From Cyclonatronum proteinivorum (GTDB taxonomy: Bacteria; Bacteroidota; Rhodothermia; Balneolales; Cyclonatronaceae): 64,000 nt of DNA. Position 1 is the stretch's first letter. Every line of letters starts with the position of its first letter. Position numbers and translations under genes: made by a program. Positions 50,956 to 59,267 of the stretch are shown piece by piece. Under the pieces are notes generated by a model, which had not been told where the DNA came from, did not search any database, and saw nothing but the letters and a program-made list of their open reading frames with translations. The stretch spans positions 2,252,501-2,316,500 of the forward strand of contig NZ_CP027806.1 of the NCBI RefSeq assembly GCF_003353065.1, in the 5' to 3' direction.

Positions 50956-52104
50956 ATGAGTACAAACACCGGAACAGAACCCGTATTAGATGATCAGCGC
51001 GTCGAAGCTGAATACGAAGACCACCTGGGTCTGATTGACATTGATTTTGTTGAACTCTATGTAAACAATGCCAAACAAGCCGCCCACTATTACATCAAGA
51101 GCTTTGGCTACAATGTAGTCGCCTACCGCGGTCTTGAAACCGGCGTACGGGACAAGGCGTCCTACCTTCTCGAGCAGGGCAACATCCGCCTTGTACTTAC
51201 CTCACCGCTCACTGGTGATTCCGAAATTGCAGAGCATATACGGGTGCACGGCGATGGTGTGAAGGATATTGCCATGCAGGTCAAAGACGTGCACAAAGCT
51301 TACCACGAAAGCATGAAGCGTGGCGCTGAAAGTGCGCTCGAGCCGACTGAATTCACGGACGAGCACGGCACCATCATCATGGCCGGCATTAAAACCTATG
51401 GCGACACCATTCACACCTTTATCAACCGCAGCAACTACAACGGCATTTTCTTCCCCGGATTCAAGGAGATGGATTACCCCGTGAAGGGCGAACCCGTCGG
51501 AATCGAATTTGTGGATCACTGTGTAGGAAACGTAGAGCTCGGAAAAATGAATCATTGGGTGAAGTTCTATGAAGATGTGCTTGGGTTTACACAGTACCTG
51601 CACTTCGATGATAATGATATTGCTACAGAATATTCCGCCCTCATGTCTAAAGTGATGGCTGGCGGACGTGGTCGGATCAAGTTCCCGATTAATGAGCCCG
51701 CAGAAGGCAAGAAAAAATCACAAATCGAAGAATATCTCGATTTTTACGGCGGTGCCGGGGTACAGCATGTCGCATTGTTAACATCTGATATCGTTGATAC
51801 AGTGAGTAAGCTTCAGGCCAATGGCGTACAGTTTCTGCATATCCCTACGACCTACTATAAAACGCTCGAAGAGCGCGTGGGCAAAATCGATGAAAACATC
51901 GACGATCTCGAACGACTTGGAATTCTCGTTGACCGCGATGAAGAAGGCTATCTTCTTCAGATTTTCACCAAGCCGGTCTCTGACCGTCCGACCCTGTTCT
52001 ACGAAATCATACAGCGCAAAGGCGCACGCGGTTTCGGCGTTGGTAATTTCAAGGCCCTGTTTGAGTCGATTGAGCGAGAGCAGGCCGTGCGCGGTAACCT
52101 CTGA
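50956..52104 (+). CDS. hppD: 4-hydroxyphenylpyruvate dioxygenase
   Basis: This 382-residue Fe(II) enzyme converts 4-hydroxyphenylpyruvate to homogentisate in tyrosine breakdown. Two vicinal-oxygen-chelate domains are present. The C-terminal one holds the iron ligands: His in IEFVDHCVGNVELG, His in GAGVQHVALLTSDIVDTVSK and Glu in RPTLFYEIIQRKGARGFGVG, all intact. The length is usual. It is followed by homogentisate dioxygenase 97 nt downstream, the next step in the pathway. Confidence 0.96.
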   Translation: MSTNTGTEPVLDDQRVEAEYEDHLGLIDIDFVELYVNNAKQAAHYYIKSFGYNVVAYRGLETGVRDKASYLLEQGNIRLVLTSPLTGDSEIAEHIRVHGDGVKDIAMQVKDVHKAYHESMKRGAESALEPTEFTDEHGTIIMAGIKTYGDTIHTFINRSNYNGIFFPGFKEMDYPVKGEPVGIEFVDHCVGNVELGKMNHWVKFYEDVLGFTQYLHFDDNDIATEYSALMSKVMAGGRGRIKFPINEPAEGKKKSQIEEYLDFYGGAGVQHVALLTSDIVDTVSKLQANGVQFLHIPTTYYKTLEERVGKIDENIDDLERLGILVDRDEEGYLLQIFTKPVSDRPTLFYEIIQRKGARGFGVGNFKALFESIEREQAVRGNL

Positions 52105-52137
52105 TAAGCCAAATCGGCATTAGACCAATCAAATTTC

Positions 52138-52170
52138 AAAAGGGGCTGTCAGAAACGGCAGTCCCTTTTC
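52138..52170 (+). terminator. Hairpin between hppD and hmgA
   Basis: AAAAGGGGCTGTC and GGCAGTCCCTTTT pair with one mismatch around a short loop and end in T4. It may end or attenuate the hppD transcript before hmgA at 52202. Confidence 0.65.
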
Positions 52171-52201
52171 ATTCCCGATACACCCTTATTTTTAGAAAAT
52201 T

Positions 52202-53359
52202 ATGTATTACCACAAGCTTGGTAAATTCCCCCAAAAACGGCATACACAGTTCCGCAGACCCGACGGACAGCTCTATACGGAAGAGCTTTTCGGTGCTGAA
52301 GGATTTAGCGGAAGTTCGTCTTTGCTGTACCATCATCACCCGCCCACAACCGTAAAACGCGTTGAACAGGGCGCTGAAATTAAGATAGAACCCTGGAAAG
52401 AAGGACTTCTCCGCCATCATCATCTTCTCACCAAAGATCTTAAGCCCTGGGGTGACCCAATAAGCGGACAAATCTGCGTGCTTTTCAACGATGATGTTAA
52501 AATCTCGCTCTGTCTGCCGAAAGACGAAATGAACTACTATTATCGCAACGGCGAGCATGATGAGCTGATTTTCATCCACAAAGGCGAAGGCTACATGCAG
52601 TCCCAATTCGGCCGGCTCCCGCTCAGGCCCTTTGATTACATCGTGATTCCCCGCGGAACCACGTACAAGCTGCATTTCACAACCGACGACAACCGCATGC
52701 TTATCTGCGACTCAACCGGCCCCATCGGTTTCCCGAAGCGCTATGTTTCCAAAATGGGTCAGTTCATGGAAAACAGCCCGTTTTGTGAGCGCGACATCCG
52801 CGTGCCAGAAGAGCCTTTATTCATTGATGAATCCGGCGAATTCGAACTGCGAATTCGTAAGCAGGGCCGCTTTCATCACTACTTCTTTGAATTCAATCCT
52901 CTTGATGTAGTAGGTTGGGACGGCTACCTGTATCCGTACATCTTCAACATGAAAGACTTTGAACCGATTACCGGACGCGTACATCAGCCGCCACCGGTGC
53001 ATCAGACCTTTGAAGCGCACAACTACGTAATTTGCTCCTTCTGTCCGCGCAAATACGACTATCATCCGCTTGCCATTCCGGCCCCGTACAATCACTCAAA
53101 TGTGGACTCAGATGAAGTGCTCTACTACGTCGAAGGCGACTTCATGAGCCGTAAAGGCGTTGAGTTTGCATCCCTGACGCATCACCCGGGCGGCATTCCG
53201 CACGGTCCGCATCCGGGCACGGTCGAGAAAAGTATCGGAAAAGAAGGCACCGACGAGTATGCTGTTATGATCGATACCTTCCGTCCGCTGCACCTCACGA
53301 TGGCAGCCAAAGAAATGGATGACGGTCATTATCCCTATTCCTGGATTGATCACGCCTGA
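52202..53359 (+). CDS. hmgA: Homogentisate 1,2-dioxygenase
   Basis: This 385-residue enzyme opens the ring of homogentisate to maleylacetoacetate. Cupin-like segments are present: HDELIFIHKGEGYMQSQFGR, DYIVIPRGTTYKLHF, the central NPLDVVGWDGYLYPYIFNMK, and the iron site region PAPYNHSNVDSDEVLYYVEG and SLTHHPGGIPHGPHPGTVEK. It is shorter than the 430-residue proteobacterial and eukaryotic form, as in many Bacteroidota. It lies directly after hppD; fumarylacetoacetase is not in the window. Confidence 0.94.
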   Translation: MYYHKLGKFPQKRHTQFRRPDGQLYTEELFGAEGFSGSSSLLYHHHPPTTVKRVEQGAEIKIEPWKEGLLRHHHLLTKDLKPWGDPISGQICVLFNDDVKISLCLPKDEMNYYYRNGEHDELIFIHKGEGYMQSQFGRLPLRPFDYIVIPRGTTYKLHFTTDDNRMLICDSTGPIGFPKRYVSKMGQFMENSPFCERDIRVPEEPLFIDESGEFELRIRKQGRFHHYFFEFNPLDVVGWDGYLYPYIFNMKDFEPITGRVHQPPPVHQTFEAHNYVICSFCPRKYDYHPLAIPAPYNHSNVDSDEVLYYVEGDFMSRKGVEFASLTHHPGGIPHGPHPGTVEKSIGKEGTDEYAVMIDTFRPLHLTMAAKEMDDGHYPYSWIDHA

Positions 53360-53378
53360 TCGGTCTCATTCAATACAT

Positions 53379-53424
53379 CAAAGGCTTCGCAGCTTAGCTA
53401 TGCTTATGCTGCGAAGCCTTTTTA
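53379..53424 (+). terminator. Terminator after hmgA
   Basis: AAGGCTTCGCAGC (53381-53393) and GCTGCGAAGCCTT (53408-53420) form a perfect 13-bp stem around a 14-nt loop, with T5 after it. Confidence 0.88.
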
Positions 53425-53462
53425 TATTTACCCGATTTTAATCACCCAAAAAAATAACCCCC

Positions 53463-54071
53463 ATGGAAATAAACCCGCAGGAAATCTCACAGCAGGAGCG
53501 CTACAAATTACTCATTGGCTCCGTCATTCCGCGCCCGATCGCATTCGTTTCAACGGTCAGCAGCAGGGGAGTGCGGAACCTGTCGCCATTTTCTTATTTC
53601 ACGGTTGCTGCGGTTAACCCCATGATTGTGGTCTTTTTTCCGCTCCGATTCAAAACCGGCACGGAACGCAAAGACACGGTCAAAAACATCATGGAAACCC
53701 GGCAATTCGTTGTTAATATCGCTTCTGAGTCAATCACCGAACAGCTCAACCGAACTTCCGGCATATATGAAGAAGACGCAGATGAATTTGAGATTTCGGG
53801 ACTTACGGCAGTAGCTTCAAAAGCAGTCGTACCACCCGGTGTAGCCGAATGCAAAATCAGGATGGAATGTGAACTCTACGAAATGATGGCGATAGGGGAG
53901 AAAGGAAGCGGCGGGAGTGACGCGATCTTTGGAAAAGTTCTGCACTACTACGCTGATGATGATCTCATTGCAGGTTACAAAATCGACGAGCAGCAGCTCA
54001 ACCCGATCAGCCGCCTCGGGGGGCTTAAATACGGCATGATCGGAAATATTAAAGAATTGCCGCGGCCCTGA
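53463..54071 (+). CDS. Flavin reductase family (FMN-binding split barrel) protein
   Basis: This 202-residue protein has the split-barrel FMN fold: KLLIGSVIPRPIAFVSTVSS, NLSPFSYFTVAAVNPMIVVF, RKDTVKNIMETRQFVVNIAS and IFGKVLHYYADDDLIAGYKI. Members reduce flavin or act with oxygenases, and many sit beside aromatic catabolism genes. Here it follows hppD and hmgA, which supports a link to aromatic degradation, although the intervening terminator makes it a separate transcript. Confidence 0.88.
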   Translation: MEINPQEISQQERYKLLIGSVIPRPIAFVSTVSSRGVRNLSPFSYFTVAAVNPMIVVFFPLRFKTGTERKDTVKNIMETRQFVVNIASESITEQLNRTSGIYEEDADEFEISGLTAVASKAVVPPGVAECKIRMECELYEMMAIGEKGSGGSDAIFGKVLHYYADDDLIAGYKIDEQQLNPISRLGGLKYGMIGNIKELPRP

Positions 54072-54115
54072 CACAATCCCCTTGCTCAAACCAAGGTTCA
54101 CAAAGTTCAGCGCGG

Positions 54116-54209
54116 ATTTTTTTGGGGGAAAACGCCGTGAACATCACGGTCTTTCGTGGTTTTTCAGAACCCACAAGTCAAAGACGAGTCCCTTGCTTTT
54201 TGCGGGTCG
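54116..54209 (-). repeat. Dispersed intergenic repeat family I, copy D
   Basis: Read on the minus strand it begins GCAAAAAGCAAGGG, continues CGTCTTTGACTT, has a stem GTGG-GTT with AACCAC, and ends TGATGTTCACGGCGTTTTCC plus A-rich sequence. It lies in the 354-nt gap between the flavin reductase and O-methyltransferase genes. The same gap holds the hairpin at 54288-54318 and nothing coding. Confidence 0.7.
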
Positions 54210-54287
54210 AAGTATCCTTAAAGAGCGAATGTAAACTTATGATTGAATCAGCTCCCGGCAAATCAGCATTGAAACTGAAACCAAAAA

Positions 54288-54318
54288 AAAGACCTGCCCC
54301 GATCAAAGGCAGGTCTTT
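54288..54318 (-). terminator. Minus-strand terminator in a plus-strand gap
   Basis: AAAGACCTGCC and GGCAGGTCTTT form an 11-bp stem. The run of eight A on the left makes T8 on the minus strand, so the signal is strong for minus-strand transcription and weak for the plus strand, although both neighbours are plus-strand genes. It would end transcripts coming from the right. Confidence 0.7.
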
Positions 54319-54425
54319 CAGTTCACCCTGATTAAGGGGACTGTCAATTTTCCAGGTTTTCATTGGACTATTTTCAAAGTAAACACCTTGAGTGACTACG
54401 TACTGTCACCCTTGCTAAAAAAAAT

Positions 54426-55061
54426 ATGGATATTAAAGTATTTAGTGCGCTTCAAACCTACGCAGATACGCACAGCAGCGAAGAAAGTGAAGCCCGTAAA
54501 TATATTATACAGGCAACGCATAGCGAGCTGCAGTATGCCGATATGCTTTCAGGCAAGCAGGTAGCCGGACTCTTACGGCTACTGATTCAGACCGGGGGAT
54601 ACACCAGGATTCTGGAAGTAGGCATGTTTACCGGCTACGCAACAACCGCAATGGCGGAAGTTATGCCGGATAACGGTCACATCACTACGCTGGAAATGAA
54701 TACACTGTATGCGGGCATTGCTAAACGCGGATTCAAAATGGCCGGACTGCAAGATAAAATTACAGTCATTATGGGAAGTGCAAGAGAAACGGTGCTGCAA
54801 CTGAGCGAAACTTACGACTTAATCTTTTTGGACGCCGACAAGCAATGGTACCCGGAATACCTGCGGGTGCTGAAGCCTAAGCTAAAGTCCGGTGGCTTGC
54901 TCGTAGCGGATAATGTTTTTTGGTATGGGGGCGTGCTTGAAAACAAAGACCGGAAAAGTCAGGCCATCAACACATTCAACAAAATGCTGCAGCAGGACAA
55001 CGAAATGGAAGTCGTAATGCTCGGTATCAGAGACGGACTGTCCATTGCAAGAAAGCGATAG
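54426..55061 (+). CDS. Class I SAM-dependent O-methyltransferase (COMT/caffeoyl-CoA type)
   Basis: This 211-residue enzyme has the SAM-binding EVGMFTGYATTAMAEVM motif I, HITTLEMNTLYAGIAKRGFK, DLIFLDADKQWYPEYLRVL and LLVADNVFWYGGVLENKDRK, the pattern of metal-dependent caffeoyl-CoA O-methyltransferases. Such bacterial enzymes methylate catechols. The substrate is unknown, but the tyrosine catabolic genes upstream give a possible source of aromatics. The C-terminus GIRDGLSIARKR is typical. Confidence 0.92.
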   Translation: MDIKVFSALQTYADTHSSEESEARKYIIQATHSELQYADMLSGKQVAGLLRLLIQTGGYTRILEVGMFTGYATTAMAEVMPDNGHITTLEMNTLYAGIAKRGFKMAGLQDKITVIMGSARETVLQLSETYDLIFLDADKQWYPEYLRVLKPKLKSGGLLVADNVFWYGGVLENKDRKSQAINTFNKMLQQDNEMEVVMLGIRDGLSIARKR

Positions 55062-55586
55062 CGCAAAAGCACGGGATAAGAGTTCTTAGATATACAATGT
55101 AGGAGTACGCCTTTTTTGGGCTCAAGAAGATGTTTTATAATATATATTATGTTAAGTGAAGTTTCTGACTACCGCAAACCACTCCATAATTGTGCCACTA
55201 TACCTGCCGCCACGGCCTCTTCCCCTTCCCATTCTAAACTCCAAAAAAACTCAGAGCTGCATCTTTCATGCAGTTTAATTCAAAAATGATGTACGCTTTT
55301 TGAATCCCTACGCTGCCACCGATTTCATTCGGGAAGTTTGTGTTGTGTCCTTCTATGGTCGAATCTCATCAGCTATTCCCCTTTGATGTCATGTTCTCTG
55401 GTTGTAAATCCAGATTATCCCACAGTTTCGAAGTTCTCTAATCGCCAACATGGCATATACAGAACATCCGTTGTTGATGTTTCGAAGCCCACTATCCTTT
55501 ATTATCCCGATTTGAGCTTGTTCGTTACTTATAGAAGGCACGCCAAAAAGCAAAACCGCATGATCAGCAAAGCTTTTCCCGTATTC
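55062..55586. other. 525-nt AT-rich gap without an assigned gene
   Basis: This gap separates the O-methyltransferase and the reductase genes. It is more AT-rich than the neighbours and contains TATAATATATATTAT-like sequence near 55135-55150. A plus-strand ORF from 55338 to 55646 runs into the reductase gene and has no recognisable motif, and a minus-strand stretch near 55420-55530 reads protein-like for about 40 codons before a stop. Both could be relics of a lost gene. I see no promoter, repeat or RNA that I can support. Confidence 0.5.
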
Positions 55587-56300
55587 TTAAAGGTCGCCTT
55601 GCTGTGGCCTGATTACGATCTCTTCGACGCAGCTTCTCTCCGATAAAGTGCAGAGCGTTGCGATGATCCGTCCTACATCTTCAGCGTCAGCCAACCGTTC
55701 CGGATCCACGCCGAGTCCGTCCCAGCTCGGGGAATGTGTCTGTCCTAAAATTACAGAAGTAACGGCAACCGATGTGTCCTGTGTAGCCTCACGCAGACTT
55801 TGGATGTAACCATTCAGCGCATGCTTTGAAACGCTGTATGCCCCGCAGCGGGCCTGTCCTTTTTGGGCTGTAACCGAGCAAATAAACACAGCCCGCGCTT
55901 CAGCCTGATTTGAGAGATGTGGTAACAGAGCCTGCGTTAAACGTATGGCGCTCAGCGCGTTAACTTCAAATTGTTCCCTAAATTCTTCAATGGTGTTTTC
56001 AAGGACAGCTACGGGTAAAAAATACCCGGCATTGTTTACCAGCACACCACAGTTCCTTTCTGATACCCGATTGACCAACTCTTTAAGCTCAGCACTATCC
56101 GTAAGATCACAACAGATGATTTCAGGTTTCATCCCCCCTGCAGATTCGCACAATCGTGCGGTCTCTTCAAGGCCGTCTTGGTTTCTCGCGGTCAGAATCA
56201 GCGGATTCGGAAGGCTTCGGGCCAGTTCGACAGCAATGCTTCGGCCAATTCCCTGACTTGCACCTGTGATGAGTATGCCCGCGACGGCAGCTACAGCCAT
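55587..56300 (-). CDS. Short-chain dehydrogenase/reductase, sepiapterin-reductase-like
   Basis: From the ATG at 56300 the 237-residue protein starts MAVAAVAGILITGASQGIGR, with the NADP-binding GASQGIG motif, NNAGYFLPVAVLE, the catalytic Ser in FICSVTAQKGQ and Tyr-x3-Lys in YSVSKHALNGYIQSL. The fold and length fit sepiapterin reductase-like SDRs. An upstream extension to 56444 overlaps queE and is not conserved, so it is rejected. It starts 5 nt after queE, so it may reduce a pterin or related intermediate; this is inference. Confidence 0.85.
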   Translation of the reverse strand: MAVAAVAGILITGASQGIGRSIAVELARSLPNPLILTARNQDGLEETARLCESAGGMKPEIICCDLTDSAELKELVNRVSERNCGVLVNNAGYFLPVAVLENTIEEFREQFEVNALSAIRLTQALLPHLSNQAEARAVFICSVTAQKGQARCGAYSVSKHALNGYIQSLREATQDTSVAVTSVILGQTHSPSWDGLGVDPERLADAEDVGRIIATLCTLSERSCVEEIVIRPQQGDL

Positions 56301-56305
56301 TTCAG

Positions 56306-56956
56306 TTAGGGTACGTTTAGGAATTTGTGGGTCTGCAAACTTATGCCCCACTGCGGATTCGCTTTCACATAATCTACAATCAGCGGCATGGACTTGGGCG
56401 TATCCCATTCGGGCTGAAGGAGTAAGCGGGTTCCCACCGGACATTTTGCAGCATGTTCTTCAGCCCAGGTCAAATCTTTTTTAGTCAGCACAACGACCTT
56501 TAGCTCGTCCACATACGGATAGATTTCATCCACCGGTTTCTTAAAACGCTTGGGCGAAAGGGTAATCCAGTCGAGTTGGCCGCTCAGCGGAGATGAACCG
56601 CTCGTTTCAATATGCACTTCAAGGCCGCGGGCTTTAAGGCTACTCGTAAGCGGCAAAAGATCGTGAAGCAGTGGTTCGCCGCCGGTAACTACTACGAAAG
56701 CAGCACCGCTTGCTTTCGCAAGATCGGCCACCATACCGGTTTTCAGCCGCGGATGTTTGCTTGCGTCCCAGCTGTCTTTCACATCACACCACCAGCACTT
56801 CACATCACAGCCCGCTGTCCGGATAAAATAAGCTGCCCGACCGGAATGTGCACCTTCCCCCTGAATGGTATAAAAGTGCTCCATAATCGGATATTCAACC
56901 GAATCAAAGTCCTTCACATCCGTACCTGAAATCATTTGTTCACCGGAAAGAAACAT
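56306..56956 (-). CDS. queE: 7-carboxy-7-deazaguanine synthase
   Basis: This 216-residue radical SAM enzyme forms the deazaguanine ring in queuosine synthesis. Its 4Fe-4S motif is CDVKCWWCDVKDSW in FIRTAGCDVKCWWC. EHFYTIQGEGAHSGRAAYFI and VVVTGGEPLLHDLLPLTSSL (SAM-binding GGE) complete the family signature. It overlaps the queD stop codon by one base (TGATG) and is followed by the SDR gene after 5 nt. The other queuosine genes (queC, folE, queF) are not in the window. Confidence 0.94.
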   Translation of the reverse strand: MFLSGEQMISGTDVKDFDSVEYPIMEHFYTIQGEGAHSGRAAYFIRTAGCDVKCWWCDVKDSWDASKHPRLKTGMVADLAKASGAAFVVVTGGEPLLHDLLPLTSSLKARGLEVHIETSGSSPLSGQLDWITLSPKRFKKPVDEIYPYVDELKVVVLTKKDLTWAEEHAAKCPVGTRLLLQPEWDTPKSMPLIVDYVKANPQWGISLQTHKFLNVP

Positions 56957-57339
56957 CAGTCAGCCGTGTACTCCACCCAATTGTTTTCAGTTTCCCAGAC
57001 GGTAACAATGAGCTCTATGCCATCAGGCAGCCGTTTCATGGTTTCCGTGTGCAGGTACTCGGCAATGCGCTCGGCAGTAGTAACAACCGGTATAACCTCA
57101 TTCAGTACCGCGTGATCCAGCCCGCCTTTTTCGAAATCGGCAGCAGCCCATTTCAGCTCCTTGAAATCACACACCATGTCAGGTGTCTTTAGGTATGCAG
57201 ATGGATTTAATTTGGTCGATATAGCAGTCATGCGCACTTTGTACGTATGGCCGTGCATGCGGCCGCATTTACCGTCGTATCCCTGAATAAAATGGGCAGA
57301 GTCGATTGTAAATTCTGTGTTTAATTTCCAGCGGGGCAT
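56956..57339 (-). CDS. queD: 6-carboxytetrahydropterin synthase
   Basis: This 127-residue pterin-fold enzyme converts dihydroneopterin triphosphate in queuosine synthesis. The zinc and catalytic residues are in FTIDSAHFIQGYDGKCGRMHGHTYKVRM (His, Cys, His-x-His). The C-terminal EAENNWVEYTAD-like ETENNWVEYT is typical. It heads the queD-queE-SDR operon. Confidence 0.95.
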   Translation of the reverse strand: MPRWKLNTEFTIDSAHFIQGYDGKCGRMHGHTYKVRMTAISTKLNPSAYLKTPDMVCDFKELKWAAADFEKGGLDHAVLNEVIPVVTTAERIAEYLHTETMKRLPDGIELIVTVWETENNWVEYTAD

Positions 57340-57403
57340 AATTACGTTTACAGGTTCTGTTTTAGCTTAATTAGGTAAAATAAGCATATTTTGCGTTCTT
57401 TTT

Positions 57404-58315
57404 GTGAATTGCTATCCTCATCCGAAAATTCGCCCCGGATTGAATTTATCTCCCCTTTTTACCCGCCTCCTCCTAATACTTCTGTTCTTTCCGCAGGCTG
57501 TTGCAGCCGATCCCTTTAAGGCAGGAGACGAACCGGAAGCCGTCATTCTCCGCGGACTTTGGCGCTCCGGTGAAATGATTCGCTACGAACTCAACGAGAC
57601 CGTGCGAATCTATCATCAGGAGCAGCTGATTGAAACACGTGAAAACAGCTCTCTTGTGCATATTGATGTCGCCGCGCACACCCCGGGTCAGCGCTATGTG
57701 CTGATATGGCAGCTGCGGGAAACCAATGCGTCACTATTCGACGATCCCGTGCTTGACCGGCACATGCACAGCCTCATTGCCGATGGCCTTGTAATTGAAA
57801 CCGATGGCTTCGGCGGCATTCGCCAAAGCACCAACATAGACGAACTTTTCGCCCATTTTCAGCTAGCCGTTGCGGAGCTCGATGGTGCCCGTCACTGGGA
57901 CGGTCGCTCGGATATTCGCGAACAACTCGACTTGTATCTCCGCGATCCTGCCCTGTTTGAAGCCCTCCTTATGCGCGATATTCGCTTCATCTTTGGGTTA
58001 CACGGCGTTGAAGTCCGCTTTGACGCCGAATTTACGTACGACACCTGGCAGGAAAATCCCTGGGGAGAGCCCGCCGCGTCTCAGGGACGGCTTTTTATTA
58101 CGGGCTACGACGAGCAGAGCCGCCTCCTAACGGTCGTCAATCAGGTAAGCCTAAAGCCCGAACTAAAGTCCGGTACGCTTGTTCTGCGTGAAGAGCAGAC
58201 CTATCAGATCGCAGCAGGTACCGGCTGGCCGCAGGAAGTCCGCCTCTTCGACGAAATGGGTGACGGCGAATTCAGGCGGGTACGCGAGCTGCACGTCACC
58301 CGCGTTCCCTTCTGA
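57404..58315 (+). CDS. Secreted protein of unknown function
   Basis: This 303-residue protein has a hydrophobic N-terminus ([20 protein letters not shown]) that should act as a Sec signal. The mature part is mostly beta-strand-like and acidic, with no motif I can assign. Segments such as [20 protein letters not shown] and [20 protein letters not shown] suggest a soluble periplasmic domain. The GTG start at 57404 leaves a 17-residue polar stretch before the hydrophobic core; a later start is possible. Confidence 0.5.
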   Translation: MNCYPHPKIRPGLNLSPLFTRLLLILLFFPQAVAADPFKAGDEPEAVILRGLWRSGEMIRYELNETVRIYHQEQLIETRENSSLVHIDVAAHTPGQRYVLIWQLRETNASLFDDPVLDRHMHSLIADGLVIETDGFGGIRQSTNIDELFAHFQLAVAELDGARHWDGRSDIREQLDLYLRDPALFEALLMRDIRFIFGLHGVEVRFDAEFTYDTWQENPWGEPAASQGRLFITGYDEQSRLLTVVNQVSLKPELKSGTLVLREEQTYQIAAGTGWPQEVRLFDEMGDGEFRRVRELHVTRVPF

Positions 58316-58374
58316 GCAAAAGCCGTCGCGCACCTCCCTCCCATCCAAAAATCTCCCAAAAATATCTCTGTTAC

Positions 58375-59007
58375 TTGGAAAACCTTCATCAGTACATTTA
58401 CCTCGCTGATCTCCTTGGTGTAGCGGTTTTTGCCATTTCCGGCGCGCTTGCTGCCGGACGCAAAAGCCTGGATTTACTCGGGGTCCTCATCATTGCTGTA
58501 GTAACCGCCATCGGCGGGGGTACCCTGCGCGATTTGCTCCTCGGCCGGAGTCCCGTATTCTGGATTGTTGACCCCACCTATCTCTTTGTTATTTTTGCAG
58601 CTGCGGGCTTTACCCTTATCTACTCGCGCTACAACAAACCACCCCTGCAATCGCTCCTGATTGCCGACGCCTTCGGCCTTGCTCTGTTTGCGATTCTCGG
58701 TGCAACCATTGCCGAAAGCGCGGGCGTCCCGTGGATTATCGTCGTGATTCTTGGAACCATGAGCGGAGTTGCCGGCGGGGTGCTCCGGGATATCATCACC
58801 AACGAAATCCCCCTGATTTTACGGCGTGATTTCTATGCTTCCGCCGCTATAGCGGGCATTATGGTCTATTTGCTTCTGAATGAAGCCGGTCTACCGCAAA
58901 ACGGCGCCTACTTTGCCGGCTTCGGAGTCGCGCTGAGCCTGCGACTTGCTGCCATTTTCAAAGGCCTGCGACTGCCGGTATTCCAGCTTCCGGAAGAGCC
59001 GAGTTAG
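58375..59007 (+). CDS. TRIC/UPF0126-family membrane protein
   Basis: This 210-residue protein with about seven membrane segments repeats the family motif twice: [20 protein letters not shown] and [20 protein letters not shown], the inverted repeat of TRIC-type cation channels. [20 protein letters not shown] opens it. Bacterial members are thought to form trimeric cation-permeable channels. The start is TTG. Family I repeat copy C lies downstream. Confidence 0.9.
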   Translation: MENLHQYIYLADLLGVAVFAISGALAAGRKSLDLLGVLIIAVVTAIGGGTLRDLLLGRSPVFWIVDPTYLFVIFAAAGFTLIYSRYNKPPLQSLLIADAFGLALFAILGATIAESAGVPWIIVVILGTMSGVAGGVLRDIITNEIPLILRRDFYASAAIAGIMVYLLLNEAGLPQNGAYFAGFGVALSLRLAAIFKGLRLPVFQLPEEPS

Positions 59008-59065
59008 CCGCAAAAAGCATGACCACCTTTTGCAGCCCTGCAACCAAAGGCACGGGCAGGTCCGG

Positions 59066-59164
59066 TTTTTATTATTTTGGGTAAACTTCCAGAACATCAG
59101 GAGCTTGGGTGACAGATTGTGAGACCCCAAACCTAAGATGAATGCGTTGCTTTTTGGTTTCCGT
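59066..59164 (-). repeat. Dispersed intergenic repeat family I, copy C
   Basis: Read on the minus strand it starts CGGAAACCAAAAAGCAACG, continues CATCTTAGGTTT, forms TTGGGGT with ACCCAAG, and ends AAGCTCCTGATGTTCTGGAAG, TTTACCC and A-rich sequence. It lies in the 260-nt gap between convergent TRIC and NSS transporter genes. Confidence 0.75.
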
Positions 59165-59267
59165 ATTAAACCGAGCACCAAGCCTTGAAACAGCTGTGCG
59201 AAAAACAGAACTCAAACGCTACATGCCGGATTGCCTTTAAAATCCCCCAAATAAGGCCTCACAAAAA

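Noticed and set aside
55338-55646. 102-codon ORF on the plus strand
   Set aside because: It runs into the reductase gene on the other strand, has no motif, and its composition does not look coding.
58891-59181. 96-codon minus-strand ORF after the TRIC gene
   Set aside because: It overlaps the TRIC gene antisense and repeat copy C. No family features.
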